A program made the position numbers and the translations under genes. DNA of 64,000 bases from Aralia elata (Eukaryota > Streptophyta > Magnoliopsida > Apiales > Araliaceae), in the NCBI GenBank assembly GCA_034770075.1, contig JAVJAP010000337.1:1-64000 (forward strand), written 5' to 3'. The notes below the pieces were generated by a model that was given only the letters and a program-made list of their open reading frames with translations, searched no databases and was not told where the DNA came from. Positions within the stretch are counted from its first letter, which is position 1. Each line of letters begins with the position of its first letter. Shown piece by piece: positions 1 through 12,949 of this stretch.

Positions 1-2460
1 ATGAGCAACATGGGTAGATGTAAATAAAATAAGTTGGGGTCCTAAATTTATATGTGGGAAGTAAATTAGTCACTTCCTTTGTAAATGAGTGTACGTATAA
101 GTTATTAACTTTAATATGTGCATATATTTACATTTTAATTATTATTTCTAGCATTATTCATGAACAACATATTTAATTGGTGGCTGTTAGAAAAACCTTA
201 TTATAATCATGTGTTTTTAAAGAAAAATAATTAAACACTTTAAGGTTTAAAATTTTTTATAATTTTTTTGGAAGGTGAGAATTAAGAAAAAAGAAAATTT
301 TGGGAAAAATTGAATACCTAAAAATTAAAATAAAAAAATACCAAAAAGGACAAGTATCAAAAAGTCAAATCTAGAGAAATCCCCATACAATAATATAAAA
401 ATCCAGAGAAATCAGTGAAATTGTCCCTACAACTAAAAACTATAAATATATGGTATCTTACAAAATCTCCCTCAAGTGTATTACCTTCCCGCCCATCCCG
501 CATGGCTAACCTTGAAACATTTCTTCAAGTTTAATTACTTGAATTTTTAGTTTTGTTCTCCAAAAATAATAATTAATAAAGTTGAGTTCTAGTTTAGCAT
601 TCTCGTGAATCTATATCATCAATATTATCCAACCTTCTGGTATATTGAGAGTTTGTGAAGAAATTAAATTAATTTAAGGGTGATATGGAGGAGTAATCTG
701 AAAAATAATTTTGTGAACTTGAGCCTAAGAATCCCTTCGGAGAGAGGCGCTAACACGATGGCGATCCGCCGTTTTGGTTGGTCAAGTAATCCCCGGAGTG
801 AGGTTTCCCGATATGGTGGGCTTGATCTTTGCCAAGCGTGCAGGTAGCCGGTACCGGCAAGCAGTAAGAAGAGTCCAGGTAATTGGTAGTAATTTGGTTC
901 ATCATCAATATTATTGCATGGCTCCAATATTTTCAATTTAAACGTTCTAAATTTATTGAAAACAACATCGTTTTATAGTATTTGTGACACCGATTATAAA
1001 GATGTCTCTAAAATATATTTAAGTAGATATATTTAAAAAAAATAACATAATTTGATATTGTTTAATAACATAACATTCAAATAAAACAAAAGTAATAATA
1101 TAATATTTTAAATTATAATTATTAAACACAATTTCAAACTCTTGAAATTAGATTATATTACGATAAATTTGGGTCGTAAAAAAGTATATATCAACTGCAT
1201 ATTAAATGTGTACAAATCTATTAATATATGTTGTTGTGTTTATGTTTTATTATAATATTGTTGTTGATCAGGAATCTTATAATGTGGTTTAGTACATACA
1301 AGTATGTTGTTTGTGATTAATTTGTTGAATTGTTGAGTTTTTTGTATGATGATGGAGCTTTTAGTTTTAATTTAGGGTTCATTTTGGTAATTATTATTTT
1401 TTGCTCTTTTTTATGTTTTCGTTTTTTCATTGTAATGATTTGATGTGGTTACCTGTTTTTTTGTTGATATTGGCGTTGAATAAATTCTTTGCATACTGAA
1501 AGATGGACCTACTCTTTATTTCTTATGGACTTATTTTGTTCAATATGTCAATTTTATTGTCGTACGTGTGAATGCCTTTCAAAGGTACTCTTGTACTTTC
1601 CCCAATTATATTTTTGGGAGTTTTTGTAGGGGGCTATAAATAATTCTTTGACAATAATTAAAGGCTGTAATTTTAATTACCGATGGAAAATCAAAAATGA
1701 CGTGTATTGAAAATAAGTACTAAAAAAATATATATGAAATTGGTCCCTTTTTCTTTTTTTAAATTATTATTTTTTAATAACAAATACAACCTTATATTTT
1801 CTATATCTAAATGGGACAAAATGTAACATTTGTCCTATAAAAAGAGCTTGTATTATCTATAGAAAATATGTTGCATTCCGCTGTTTTATTTTCTATGAAC
1901 CATTACACTATTGTAGGAAAATTTAGTCAATAAAACCACCAATTTTTGGGACAATTAGAAAATTAAGAAAAGACAATTAATGTCCTATTCCCTCAAGTAT
2001 GAAGAACTATACCTTTTCCTCACAAAAGGCCAATGGTTAATGACTTTAATGTTTTTCAGCCATTGCCATTTTATTCAACATTAGGAAGAATCTGGCATCA
2101 ACCAAGTAAATAAGGGCAAGCCGGGCTGAAGTCAAAAACATACCAACTCACGTCGGTGGTTTGAGTGGTAATTTTGGCCCCGCCGTGTTGGTGGCCTCAA
2201 GGGTTGTTGGTAGGTTTAGATGTTGGAATAAAATAGGTGATCATGGCTTCATTTTGCTTATACAAGTTTGTTTCCGTTATTACTTTTTTTCGTTATCAAA
2301 ATTAAAAATGATTCATGTTTTTATTTTATAACTATGAAGCGATACGAAAGTTTTTTAACATGTTCATTTCCCATATTTTAAAATTGATTAAGTATTATTA
2401 TACACAAACTTAGAACCGTGCAAGGTATGGGGCTAACTTTCTTTTAATATAGTTTTTAAT
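1..2460. other. AT-rich intergenic DNA, no gene recognised
   Basis: Very AT-rich sequence with no convincing coding region. A short GC-richer island at about 720-880 carries a 90-codon minus-strand open frame (664-936), but I recognise no protein family in it, and its composition rather than any homology makes it stand out. A GTAATT donor-like site follows it on the plus strand near 880. No promoter, RNA gene or complete transposon end was seen elsewhere in this stretch. Confidence 0.6.
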
Positions 2461-2469
2461 TTATCAAAT

Positions 2470-3955
2470 GGGTTGAACGTGTACATCTGTGCCCACCAAG
2501 TTGTCACTCACCTTTCAAAGGGGGGGTCGGGGGTCCTTAAAGATACTAATTTTTTTCCGTCAAGTAGGTCCTCAAAGTGATATTTTTTTGGCCATTTTCG
2601 TTCCTTTTAACACAATATAACCCTAACACCGACCCCATTTTAAACCAAATTTTGACCCAAATCCGACCCGCCTCAATTTTCTAATAATAAAATTTATAAA
2701 TAAAAAACAAACAAAGTTTTATGTAGTTTTTTTTTTTAAATTATTTTTAAAAATACATTATTATTTTAAAATTCTATTAAAAATTTACTAATTTATTTTT
2801 TAAAATATTAAAAATAATTATTATTTTTAAATATTTTATGTAAAAATAAAAAACAAGATTATTAAAGATAAAACTAAAAAAAACAGATTCAAAATTTTTT
2901 TTTAAAAAAAAGGAAATTAAAAATTATTTATTATTTTTAGGAAAATAAAATTAGAAAATTATTTTTCAATTTTTTAAACAAAATGAGTAGGTAAAGTTTT
3001 ATAAAATTATAGATTCAAAAAAAATAAACTTCCTATATTTATTATTAAAAATACTATTTAGTTTTTTTATTAAAAATGAGTAAAACAAATTCCCCTTTCT
3101 TAAAAATATAGATTCCAAAAAAGTAAATAAAAAAACTTTATTTTTCTTAAAACAAAACTAGAAATATTTATTTTTTAAAAGGATGTGGTAAAATTTTCAT
3201 AAAAAACATAATTAAAAAATTAAAAATTTTAACTTTAATTTTTTTGAATCTATAATATTTATGTAGAACTTTACATCATTTTTTAAAACATAAAAGTTAT
3301 CTAATATTTTTTCCTAAAAATAATAATTATTTAAAAAAATTAAAAATAATATTTTATTATTAAAATATAAAAGATAATTATTATTTTTTAAATTTAATAT
3401 TTGATTTTAAAATATTAAAAATACTTTATTATTAAATAATTTTTTTGAATCTTTATTTTATGAAACTTTACTCATTTTATTGAGAAAAAAAGTTCTTGAA
3501 AAAATAAAAATTATTTTTTAATAATATTAAAATAATAATAATTTTTAATGAATTTAAAAATAAAATATTATTTTTAAAATAATAATAAATTTTTAAATAT
3601 TAATAATTTTTAAATATTATTAATTTTTAAAAAATAATTATTTTTAATATTTTAAATAAAAATAAAAATCAGTAGTTTTTAATAAAGAATTTTAAAATAA
3701 TTAATTATTTAATTAAAATAATTTTAAAACTTTGTTTTTTTAAAAACAAAATTGTAGTAATGAAATTGGGGTCGGGTCGGGTTGGGGTCAAATATTTGGG
3801 TTAAAATAGGTCGGGTTGGGGTCCAAATTGGTTAAAAGGTACGGAAAACGCCAAAAATGTCACTTTAAGTGACTTAACTGACGAAAAATAATACTTTATG
3901 GACGGATCTTTGAAAGTGAGTGGTAACTTAGAGGGACAGATGTGTCATTCTGGCC
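2470..3955. mobile_element. Non-autonomous Mutator-like transposon with long TIRs
   Basis: The 9-bp word TTATCAAAT lies at 2461-2469 and again at 3956-3964, directly flanking the element. The first ~220 bases align with the reverse complement of the last ~220. Both ends start GG, contain ACATCTGT close to the terminus, continue through CACTCAC/CACTCAC-type sequence, and end in GACC/CCGACCC repeats. The interior (about 2690-3760) is extremely AT-rich and has no ORF. Long TIRs with a 9-bp target duplication are the family signature of Mutator/MULE transposons. No transposase is present, so the element would depend on one encoded elsewhere. The 9-bp duplication and TIRs are seen directly; the superfamily is inferred from them. 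Confidence 0.82.
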
Positions 3956-3964
3956 TTATCAAAT

Positions 3965-6900
3965 TTATTCCAATTATAATTTCTTCTTCATTAGATTATT
4001 AGATATTTATATATATAAATGACATTAATGCTTTTTGTGTTTATTTGTTTTATTTTAATATTCATGCATCATGTATATATTCAAATTTTTTTTTGTATAA
4101 ATATCATATAATAAAAACAAATAAAATATTAAAAATAATGTATATTTTATAAATTAAACTTATGTTTTTGCCCTTCTTTATAAAAAAAATTAAAATAATA
4201 AGTCTCTCATAAATTACACTCTGTCATTATGTCTCTTTATAACGTTAATTCTCTTTGATAAGTTAATCTTCTTTATAAGCTATATTATAGTAATTAATGT
4301 CGTTTATGTTATAAATGCTTAATTCAAATTGCTACCAAAATAATAAAATAAATAAGTTATTCTAAAAATTTTTCAGGATCATAAATAGGTGTTTTTAAAT
4401 TTCTAGTTAAATTTATAAGGTTTAAAAAGTGTTATTTTGGAATAATAGTTAAATAAAATAAAAATTAAGGAGGAGAAATATATTTTGTTTATATAATATA
4501 TTCATTGTTAAATATATAATCAGTACTAACTATATATTTAACAATGATCCGTAGGGGTTTTTAAATTTGGCTCTTTTGAGAATCAATTAATTAGTAAAGA
4601 ACTTTTATAAAGAAATAAAATTATGATAAAATAATAAGTTTACCTCTAAAGTTTTTTTAATATTATACAATATTATTTTGGTTCCAATTAATAATTCCTA
4701 AGTTTCATAAAAAGTGGTTTTTAGTAGTAAATAAAATAAAATCAAGGGAAGATTTAAAAAAATTATTTTAATAACCAGTTAAATTCTAGTCAGCATACCA
4801 AAGATCCAATGAACAAAAAAAATTTAAGTTTTTATTTTATTATATATTGTATATAGATAAATAGAATGGTTTATTCTCATTTTACAACATTTTTACTTCT
4901 CTATATAAAAAAATTATTTCATAAATAGTCTGCTGTACAAATTTTATATGTTGAACCAATATTTTTTTTTTTGTAAGTGTGAGAAGTTAATGACATAAAC
5001 CATTTAAAGAGAAAAAACTAATGCCAAACATGGAATTTTGAGTTATTTTTAGTTACTTTTCCTTTAATTTCTTCTTACAAATAGCATATATAATTGCAAA
5101 AATGAATTTTTCATAGTTAACTTCATCTAATCGCAATTTTTAGTTATAATATAGTTTTGAAATATTAATAAATGAAAACAAAATTAACCAACATCAAAAC
5201 TGATGAATTCAAAAATATCAAAATCTGTATAATTAGCGGCATTCAGTTTGTCTTTTGTTCTCCTCTTATGTAATTCCCTTTATATTTCTACATTAAAAAA
5301 TTAAATTAAATTCATAATCAATTGGAGAAAATAAAATCCATATCTTTAATTTTATTTTTTTAGGACATAATTATTATCAATGTGAATCCAATAATAGAAA
5401 AAGGAAAAATATTTTGAGTCAACAACTAAAGATTGAATTGATATTTAATATTATTCTTTTATTCTGGAATTTAGTTTATGTACGAAATTAAGTTTATTAT
5501 TGTTTTTTTGACATATTTTTTTGCGAACTTTCTGGTTGAGGTGTTTTTGCTAAAAATTTTTGTATACTAAAAATTCTGTATTGGATGAAATTAATGTGGT
5601 GAAAATTTTGTTTTGAGAAATTAATTATGCTATTGGTTAAGTAAGGAATAAAAGGAAAAATAATAAAATACCTAAAAAATAACATCAAAACATTCTATGT
5701 TGTGGTATTAATTTAGTTTTTTCTCTCTTAATGTCATGTCATATACTTCTGATACGCTGGCAAATTAAAGGACAATATATATTTGTATTACAAAATTGTA
5801 GAGGGTATAATTCTATTATAAATAAAAAGTGATATAAAAACTAAAATGAAACTAACAGAGACATAAAGTACTCTAAAAGGACTAAAAAGGAGTTGGTTTT
5901 ATAAAACCTCAATAAATTTATTATCCTAAGAATGTTTCTTTCTCCAAGAGAGCCATTTTTCATCAAGAACATAAAAGAGAGCTATATATTGCTCTTTAGT
6001 GCTTTTCCATTTATTTTTTGACGATAAAGAGTTACATGTTAAACATATTATCGGCAAGCAATGTCTAACTGTTTAATGTCTTTATATTTCTATATTCTTA
6101 ATAAAAATAAGAAGATCTAAGGGTTTTATTTATTTTTTTTTTTGTGTCAAAGTTGCATTTTTCTATTTTCCATTCTTTTTTTTCGAAACAAAAAGAGTTA
6201 CGAAACGGGCACTTTCTATAATATCTACCCAATTATATAACGAAAAGTAGAAAAACAAAATATTTTAGATTTAAAAGTAATTACCAACTGAACCACTTAA
6301 ATATTTAAGAGTTTGTTGAGTTTAGCTCTTACAAAAACTTATAAGTTTCTACTTAAACAATCTCATAATCAATTTTTTCTTCCTCAAAAACTTAAGCATA
6401 AATTAAAGAGTTGTTTTAACTATATATATACTTGATGATAAAAATAAGCCAACTTTTATGTCCAACTACATACTACTATTAGAAATATTGGAGTATTTAA
6501 ACAAATTTAGAGACCGACGATATTACGTCCTCAAATATATTCAATTTTGAAGATGAAGTGTTTTAGGAAACATCAGAATTTCTGTATGCGTATCGAGGAG
6601 TATTATGTAAATAAGAGGTAAGAGACGCAATTTTGAATAACAAGAATTTTTGTTTCAAAAAGTTAGAGGACGAGGAATTAGAGACGGTGAAATTTGTTTT
6701 TTGTCGAAAAATAGTTTCTGTCGAAATTAAGTGGCCGTTTTTTACATTTTTTAAAGCAATATTTTGTAATCAAATATTAGATAACCAATCTTGGAAACGA
6801 AAACCTCCGCCGTAATTTATTTTTTGCAAAATATTTCACCAAATAAAAATGAATCTTAAAGTAATTGTTTGTTTACTTGAGTCACTTGATTTCCTATTCT

Positions 6901-7525
6901 GTATTTCTTGATTTAAGATTTTATGGAGTCCTAAAAACATACCTTGCATTTGTACTAATTAAGCATATATTATCCATATACACCTTCCACTTTAGTTTTG
7001 ATTATGAAATAAACAAATGTGTTATTGATCTTTCAATATATTGAATTATTTTATAAATCCTCAAGATATTTTTGCAACACAAATTATTCATATTATAAAG
7101 AGCTCTGCAATCCTTTTTTATAATTCATTTTTCTCCTTTAATAAAAAAATCTATTTAATAAAAAAACCCACAAATCAGTTAGGAAATTGTAATCTTATCT
7201 TCTCCTTTCTCACTCAAAGATGAGTCACTTAGGAAAAAAGAAAATTTGAGTGGGACTTTAATCAAAAAGTGAAAACACGTTGTTCATTTCTAGATCTGCA
7301 TAACTATATGAAATTGCTGAAAAGAAGGAAGGGAACTGATTGTTATGGAACAATGGACATTTGAGTTGGCGAACAAGAACCTAACCTGCATATCTTGGAC
7401 AGCTATATGAATCTATGTGTGTGCAAAATCAAGTTGCTTTATAGAAAATTAGTATTATCAACTTATTTTCCTATGCCCACACACATAAGTTAACTTAAAA
7501 CATATCAACTTTAATTTCCACGTAC
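3965..7525. other. AT-rich intergenic DNA, no gene recognised
   Basis: Homopolymer-rich DNA in which the only open frames are short (about 60 codons), overlap runs of A or T, and resemble nothing I know. It holds one perfect small inverted repeat, listed separately. I see no transposon ends with convincing target duplications here. Confidence 0.6.
4503..4546. repeat. Perfect 16-bp inverted repeat (hairpin)
   Basis: CATTGTTAAATATATA is followed after 12 bases by its exact reverse complement. The arms are AT-rich and sit in AT-rich DNA, so this may be a small MITE core or a chance palindrome. No flanking duplication was found. Confidence 0.6.
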
Positions 7526-7530
7526 ACATA

Positions 7531-8039
7531 TGTTTAACTCGCCAAGATTTGTCTACGCACCTTTCAAGATCAGCCATATAAAAGTGCGCTAATCCTGCAC
7601 AATAACGACAGCCACAACTCAGAGTTCCCGGGGTGGTTTTGCCGCCGGAGGATAGCATCAGGCAGTGACGTGTGAATTAGCACAGACGGTTGTGTCTTCA
7701 AGGGTTCTTTAACAAATGGGAGTGTTTCCCAGTTTAGTGGTTTAAGAATTTTGCATATAACCTTCTTACAATGGAGGGGGAAGCCTGTGGTATATATATA
7801 CCTCCTTATCCAATCATCACGTCCATTGGACCCACTTGACAAGTATAAAGCAACATGTCACCATCAACCAAATCATAATAAATTGCTCTCATGTCAAAAA
7901 TATAAGTCAAACCCAGTTTTAGAAAGTAAACTTCCCATTAACTGGATCGCTTCTCCCAACCAAAAATCTTCACATGAGGTCGGAACCTCTAGTCCCGGGT
8001 TGTCCGGGCAGTCCCGAAAACCCATGGTACCCGCCAACA
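7531..8039 (-). repeat. 3' LTR of Tat-1 (509 bp)
   Basis: It pairs with the copy at 17148-17600; both share the start TGTT(T)AAC..GCCAAGATTTGTC and the end CCAACA. It contains a TATATATA box on the minus strand near 7786-7800. It is about 56 bases longer than its partner because of many one- to few-base indels spread along its length. Open frames predicted across it are chance frames. Confidence 0.9.
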
Positions 8040-8060
8040 TTGGCCCTCTAACTCTTTAAA
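8040..8060 (-). promoter_or_regulatory. Polypurine tract of Tat-1
   Basis: On the minus strand the sequence just before the 3' LTR reads AAAGAGTTAGAGGGCCAA, purine-rich as expected for the plus-strand primer of reverse transcription. It touches the LTR end exactly. Confidence 0.65.
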
Positions 8061-8879
8061 TTCATAAAAAAGAAGTTTATATAAATAAAAGAGTATAAAG
8101 AATGAATTCTAATGTTAATTCACCGGGATCCCAAATACACCATCCCTCAACAATGTAATACCGCCTCTAAATTATTAAAACCCGAAAGGCCATTACTGCC
8201 CTAAGCGCCCACGTGGGCCATTTAAGAGGGCCCCAACCAACATATTAATGAAGCGTGGCGCCGCGTTCTAAGGGAATCATGAGCCGGATTTCAAAGGGTC
8301 GCCCTCATAAAGTTAAAAACCATCCCCTAAATTCGAACCGGCCACTTTCCACCACTCCCAAATTTTTCAAATTCTTCAATCTCTTGCTTTGCGATCTTCC
8401 TCTCCTTTAACCATCAATTGGCGACCACTTGGATGCCTTTCAAGCTCATCCAAATCCATCCAAAACCACCGCATCTGCCTGCCAACCACGGATCCTCAAC
8501 GCCAACGATTCCCCTAACCTCTCGATCATTGCCGTGACGACAGATAGGGCTACCGACGGTCACTAACTCACCACCCGCCGCCATGTAAACAATCTATCAC
8601 CTCCGCTGCGGCCAACGTGTCATTAACCGACGCCCGCCACTCGAGAACCAGTTCTACCTCTCATTCGGATTCAGCAACCACATCCCCAAGACCCAATCAC
8701 CAGCTCAAACTTCCCCAATAAACCCTTTCACATCGCCATCAACCCCGAACACGAAGCTGAGCTCTGAGAACATGAAGATGCTTGGAGTAGGTAATACGTC
8801 CACAGATAAGTCCTTCGTTTCACGATAAACACCCACAATCGTTCTATTCAGAACTAACTGGATTCTTCGCTTGCCATCC
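8061..8879 (+). other. Leader/promoter region of the antisense ORF of Tat-1
   Basis: Higher-GC DNA than the flanks, with pyrimidine-rich sequence at 8330-8400 resembling the untranslated leader of the ORF that follows on the plus strand. No long open frame and no clear TATA box were identified. Its role as promoter is inferred only from its position. Confidence 0.35.
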
Positions 8880-10944
8880 GATCGAACTGTACCAGATTTC
8901 CCATATCCTTACCAGATGTCCTGAACCAGGCACAACCTTGATGAGGAGAATTGTCATCCGTCCGACCCAATGGTTGGCCCGGCCCGTATCAACCCAAGCC
9001 TCTGGAAATATGGACCTTCGATTCCCCCCGTCAATCCCTTCATGCTCACTTTTCTTAGTGTAGTCGGAGTCGGGACTCAAACCCCATACTCGTTCCACAA
9101 CACTCTTTCATCTTCCATATAAGCCATCTAGCCTTCTTGCCCATCGTATTGTGTCAGGTCTGAACTCGACCTTAGATTTCTATCTTCTCTCCTATTCACC
9201 GTGTGATCCGATCTCGAGAATCGGGGATATTGCGGCAAGAAATCAGTTAAATTTGCCTGTCAAAGGGGCTCAAAAACGATCTCTGATGAAGACCCCGACT
9301 AGCAACAAAGGATGGCACTCCCATTGGTTCTACATCAAAGGACCCGATAACACCACTTGATTTCAGATTTGGGATCGGCTTCTCCAAAAATACCAACAAC
9401 ATCGAAGCATTTCCAGCCGACCGACTAGATGAATTCAAACATTACGTCAGCAAAATGCCCGATGAATGAATGGGACTTCGGAGCTTCTTAGCAACCATAC
9501 ATGGTTGTACAATCATGGGCGTAAGTGTCTCCTCCTAATCTTCAATCTGAATTTTTATTGCTTTTATGCTCCTTTAGGGTGAACTTACCTTTAACCTTTA
9601 CATTGCAGTGACACTTATCAAACCAGAAGCGCCAATTGACATCGGTCAAACAATTCTTTTGCTCGACGAGCCGAACGCCACCGACCTTGATGGTATTCCA
9701 GAGGCCGAGCCTTCCAACCAAGTGCCGATAGCCGCCCACCCGATCACAGTCATTCCCATGGCTCAAACCAAGAAGAGCACCCTGGAGATGAGCCGATCGG
9801 AGAAAATGGCGTTGATGAAGAAGAAGCAACTCCGCAAGAAGGTCCCACCCAAACCTAAGGCGATACCGGCGCCTCTTCCCGAATGGACTCTAGGGATCAT
9901 TGACGAAGAAGATACCGAAGACAAAGTATTGGAGCCATTAACAAAAAGACCTCGTAAAGAAGCTTCATCCTCTTCGGCACCTCCGCCTGCACCCACTCAA
10001 CAGATCGAAACCCATCAAGGCGGAGCCCGCTCGTCCGAAGCCCGCTCGTCCGAACTCCTTGCTTCCAGCAATAAGAACGAAGCCACGAACTCTATGGCCT
10101 CAGAGTTCATCTGATCCCTTCCCATATGACCTCCTCGAACGCTTCATTTTTCCTGCCGATAATGACAGATTTAAGAACCACTCTCCAGACCAGTACTTGG
10201 AGGATTTCACAAGGCTTCAATTCCAGGTAACACTTCGCCTCCGTGAACCCCTATCTTCTGCTACCTTTTTACTTGATCTCCTATCTCTGACGCCATAGCT
10301 TTTCATAGGCTAACACGGTGTTTGCCCGATCTCTCCCATCATTACTCAAATTAACAAAAAAGAACAAGGAGATCGAGGTAGAAAATGAAGTCCTGAAGGG
10401 TAACATTCAGACTTTGAAGTCCGATTTGGAGAAAGAGAAGGATCTTCATGCCGGTACACAAGATAAGCTTACCGAAGCCAGCCGGGAGAGTTATCAGCTC
10501 CGGAATCAGGTAAGCATCCTCCAATCGGAGATCGTCGAACATGAAAAATAGAACGACCAGCCTCATGGAAGAAGCGGGTTTTGTTTAAAGGAAAACGATG
10601 CCGATCAGAAGGAGGCAATAGCAGCCCTTGAAGAACAGATGGAGCAAACACACTCCAAAATGACTGATCTGATCCAAGCCCTCCAACTCTTTGGAGGAAG
10701 AAAAACGCCCAACTGAAGAAACCAGGAGCCTCAATTGACCGAAGAGGTCAAACTTTAAATAATAGAAGAATAAAAGGCATCTCCTGAGCTGGAAGATAAG
10801 GCCATCCTTCAATTCTCCGAAGGATACCAGAGTCATAAGGAAAAAATCAAGGAGAAGATGCTGGCGGCAGGACTGGACACTTCCATCCTCGATTCTTCAG
10901 ACGATGAAGAAGAAGCAGAACAACTTCCGTCCCCGACCCAATAG
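8880..10944 (+). pseudogene. Antisense extra ORF of Tat-1 (Transposase_28-like plus coiled coil), broken
   Basis: This gene runs opposite to gag-pol and ends tail-to-tail with it. The N-terminal part keeps the motif SNKGWHSHWFYIKGP (about 9300-9345), matching the SNKGWK..WFF signature of the 'putative gypsy-type transposon' domain (Pfam Transposase_28). A basic low-complexity region follows (9740-10090, KKKQLRKK and poly-Ser/Ala), then a coiled coil rich in E, K, L and Q (10340-10550). The acidic C-terminus (DSSDDEEEAEQ) stops at 10942-10944. Likely introns are 9521-9608 (GGC/GTAAGT to TTGCAG) and 10227-10308 (CAG/GTAACA to TTCATAG). Frameshifts and stops near 9358, 9466, 10550 and 10717 break it. 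The function of such ORFs is unknown; relatives are the antisense ORFs of Grande and Retand. Confidence 0.75.
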
Positions 10945-11154
10945 GATAATTACTATTTTGTTTCTTTCTTTTTCGAATCCAAATAGTACAATTTGTAATA
11001 GCATCGAATATTAATGTAATGGTTCAAAACATTCAACTATATAATCCGATATTATTTCATTTCAATAAACATATAAATTTACATCATCGGTAATAAGAAA
11101 TAACCATGAACTTACTGGTAATATCTCCTAAGTCTCCCAGTATGCCACGTATTC

Positions 11155-12365
11155 TTAATATCCGAACCGTCCATAAAGCCCGAAGCCGGTAAGTTCCTGG
11201 CTTGGGTACCTCAACAACTTCCATATGGCCCTTCCCGGTTCGGCATAAAGCTTGCCTGAATTTTGGGGAGTTGATGCTGCTGCTTCTCGAAGCACCAAAT
11301 CACCAACCTCAACTCTCCTAACTTTCACCCCTTTGTTGTAGTGCTTGGCGGTTCTTCTTTCATAAGCTGCCAATTTAATTAATGCTGACTCCCGAACCTC
11401 ATCCAACAGATCAAGGTTGAGGCGAAGCCCCTCATCATTATATAGCTCCTGATATTGACTGACCCGAAGTGAAGGAGACCCGATCTCAACAGGAACAAGG
11501 GCATCGGTCCCATAAGTGAGACGAAAAGGCGAATCTCCTGTCGTTTGTTCGGGTTGTTGTCCGATAAGCCCATAACACACTAAGCAATTCTTCAGGCCAT
11601 CTTCTTTTGGCTTCGTCCAATCTCCTTTTTATTCCGTTGAGGAGAGTTCTATTAGTGACTTCTACCTGCCCGTTTGACTAAGGATGGGCCACCGAAGTCT
11701 TTTGGTGCTAGAATCCCCAAATCTGTGAGAAATTCTTCAAAACTTCGCACCCACAAACTGTCTCCCATTGTCCGAAACGAGCACCATCGGAATGCCGAAG
11801 CGATAGACAATAAATTCTGTTGAGAAATTTCAAACATTCTTATTCCGTGATCGTTCGAAGAGGTTTTAGCTTCTACCCACTTTGTCATATAATCGATTGC
11901 CACAATAACAAAGCTGACCTGCCCTTTAACCTTCGGCAATGGCCCTAGAATATCAATTCCCCATATGGCAAACAGAATCGGAGGATAAGAGTGAGTACAG
12001 CTCTTCTAGAGGTTGGTAAGGGATCGGCCCATTCAACTGACACTTGGGACACTTCTTTACATATTCTTTAGCTTCTTGGAAAATGGTTGGCCAGTAGTAA
12101 CCTTGCCTTAAAATTTTGAAAGCCAGCGCCATTAGCGCCCATGTGGTCTCCACATATACCCTCATGAACTTCTCGGAGTGCATAATTCGCTTTGGAAGGA
12201 GTCAAACATTTCTTGCAATGGTGAGAAAATGCCCTTCGGTATAAGTCTCCATCAATCAAGATGAAGAAAGAGCTTCGTGTTTGATTTTCTTTGCTTCGAT
12301 CCCGATCCAAAGGAAGGACGCCATCGGCCAGATAAGAAATATACGGGGTAAGCCAACAAACCATC
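11155..12365 (-). pseudogene. Integrase of Tat-1, frameshifted
   Basis: From right to left the pieces are an HHCC zinc region (HHCKKC and KKCPKCQ, about 12050-12200), a catalytic core (FVIVAIDYMTKWVEAK, about 11880-11930) and a C-terminal part (DSPFRLTYGTDALVPVEIG, about 11490-11540, then KVRRVEVGDLVLR). No chromodomain follows, consistent with Tat rather than chromoviruses. At least three frame changes split it. In the intact family this enzyme inserts the cDNA into the genome. Confidence 0.85.
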
Positions 12366-12539
12366 CGCTCTACCTACCGGGAATACTTCTAACCTCATTA
12401 ATACTACTCGGGTCATCTAAAACCTCCAGGTACACCGACGACCGCTGAAGAAAGAAGCCTCTGTTGTGGCCAGTCTGGGCCAACGGATCGGCTATGATGT
12501 TGTTTTTCCCGGCCAATTCCTTGTACGCTATGACATTCA

Positions 12540-12880
12540 AAAATAATGCAGTCGGTCTTTAACTACCAGCCAAAATACTTCGCCATCCTATCTCCACGAG
12601 CCTCATATTCCCCTACTATTTGCTTAACTACTAATTGAGAATCGCTTGAAGATGACCAGACGTTGTACTTCCAGGCCTCTTTGCCAACCGCAACCCGGCC
12701 AAGATGGCTTCATACTCTGCATCATTATTGGTTGCCTTAAATCCGAAGCGAATGGCCTATTGGACCTTAAATCCCTCCGGACTAATCAAAATAATGCCGC
12801 TCCACTAACATCCGAAGTCGAAGAGCCATCCACATAAAGTGTCCACGATGTACGACCTGTCTGAGCATCCGATACCGAAC
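12540..12880 (-). pseudogene. Second (archaeal-type) RNase H of Tat-1
   Basis: Minus-strand translation gives WTLYVDGSS (about 12815-12845), then ATNNDAEYEAILAGLRLAKE and SDSQLVVKQIVGEYEARGDR in different frames. These are the DG, E and D motifs of the additional RNase H that Tat and Ogre elements carry after the normal RT-RNase H. Small frameshifts separate the motifs. Confidence 0.75.
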
Positions 12881-12949
12881 TCACAACCAGGTCATTATCA
12901 TCAGCATCGGGTTCGGTAAACGAACACTCCACTATGAAGTCGGCCAGTG

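Noticed and set aside
7458..8059. Overlapping open frames on both strands
   Set aside because: They lie inside the 3' LTR of Tat-1 and have no family similarity; their partner LTR does not keep the frames.
10505..10520. Third intron donor (CAG/GTAAGC) in the Tat-1 antisense ORF
   Set aside because: The coiled-coil reading frame continues straight through it (QVSILQSEIVEHEK), and no matching acceptor was needed.
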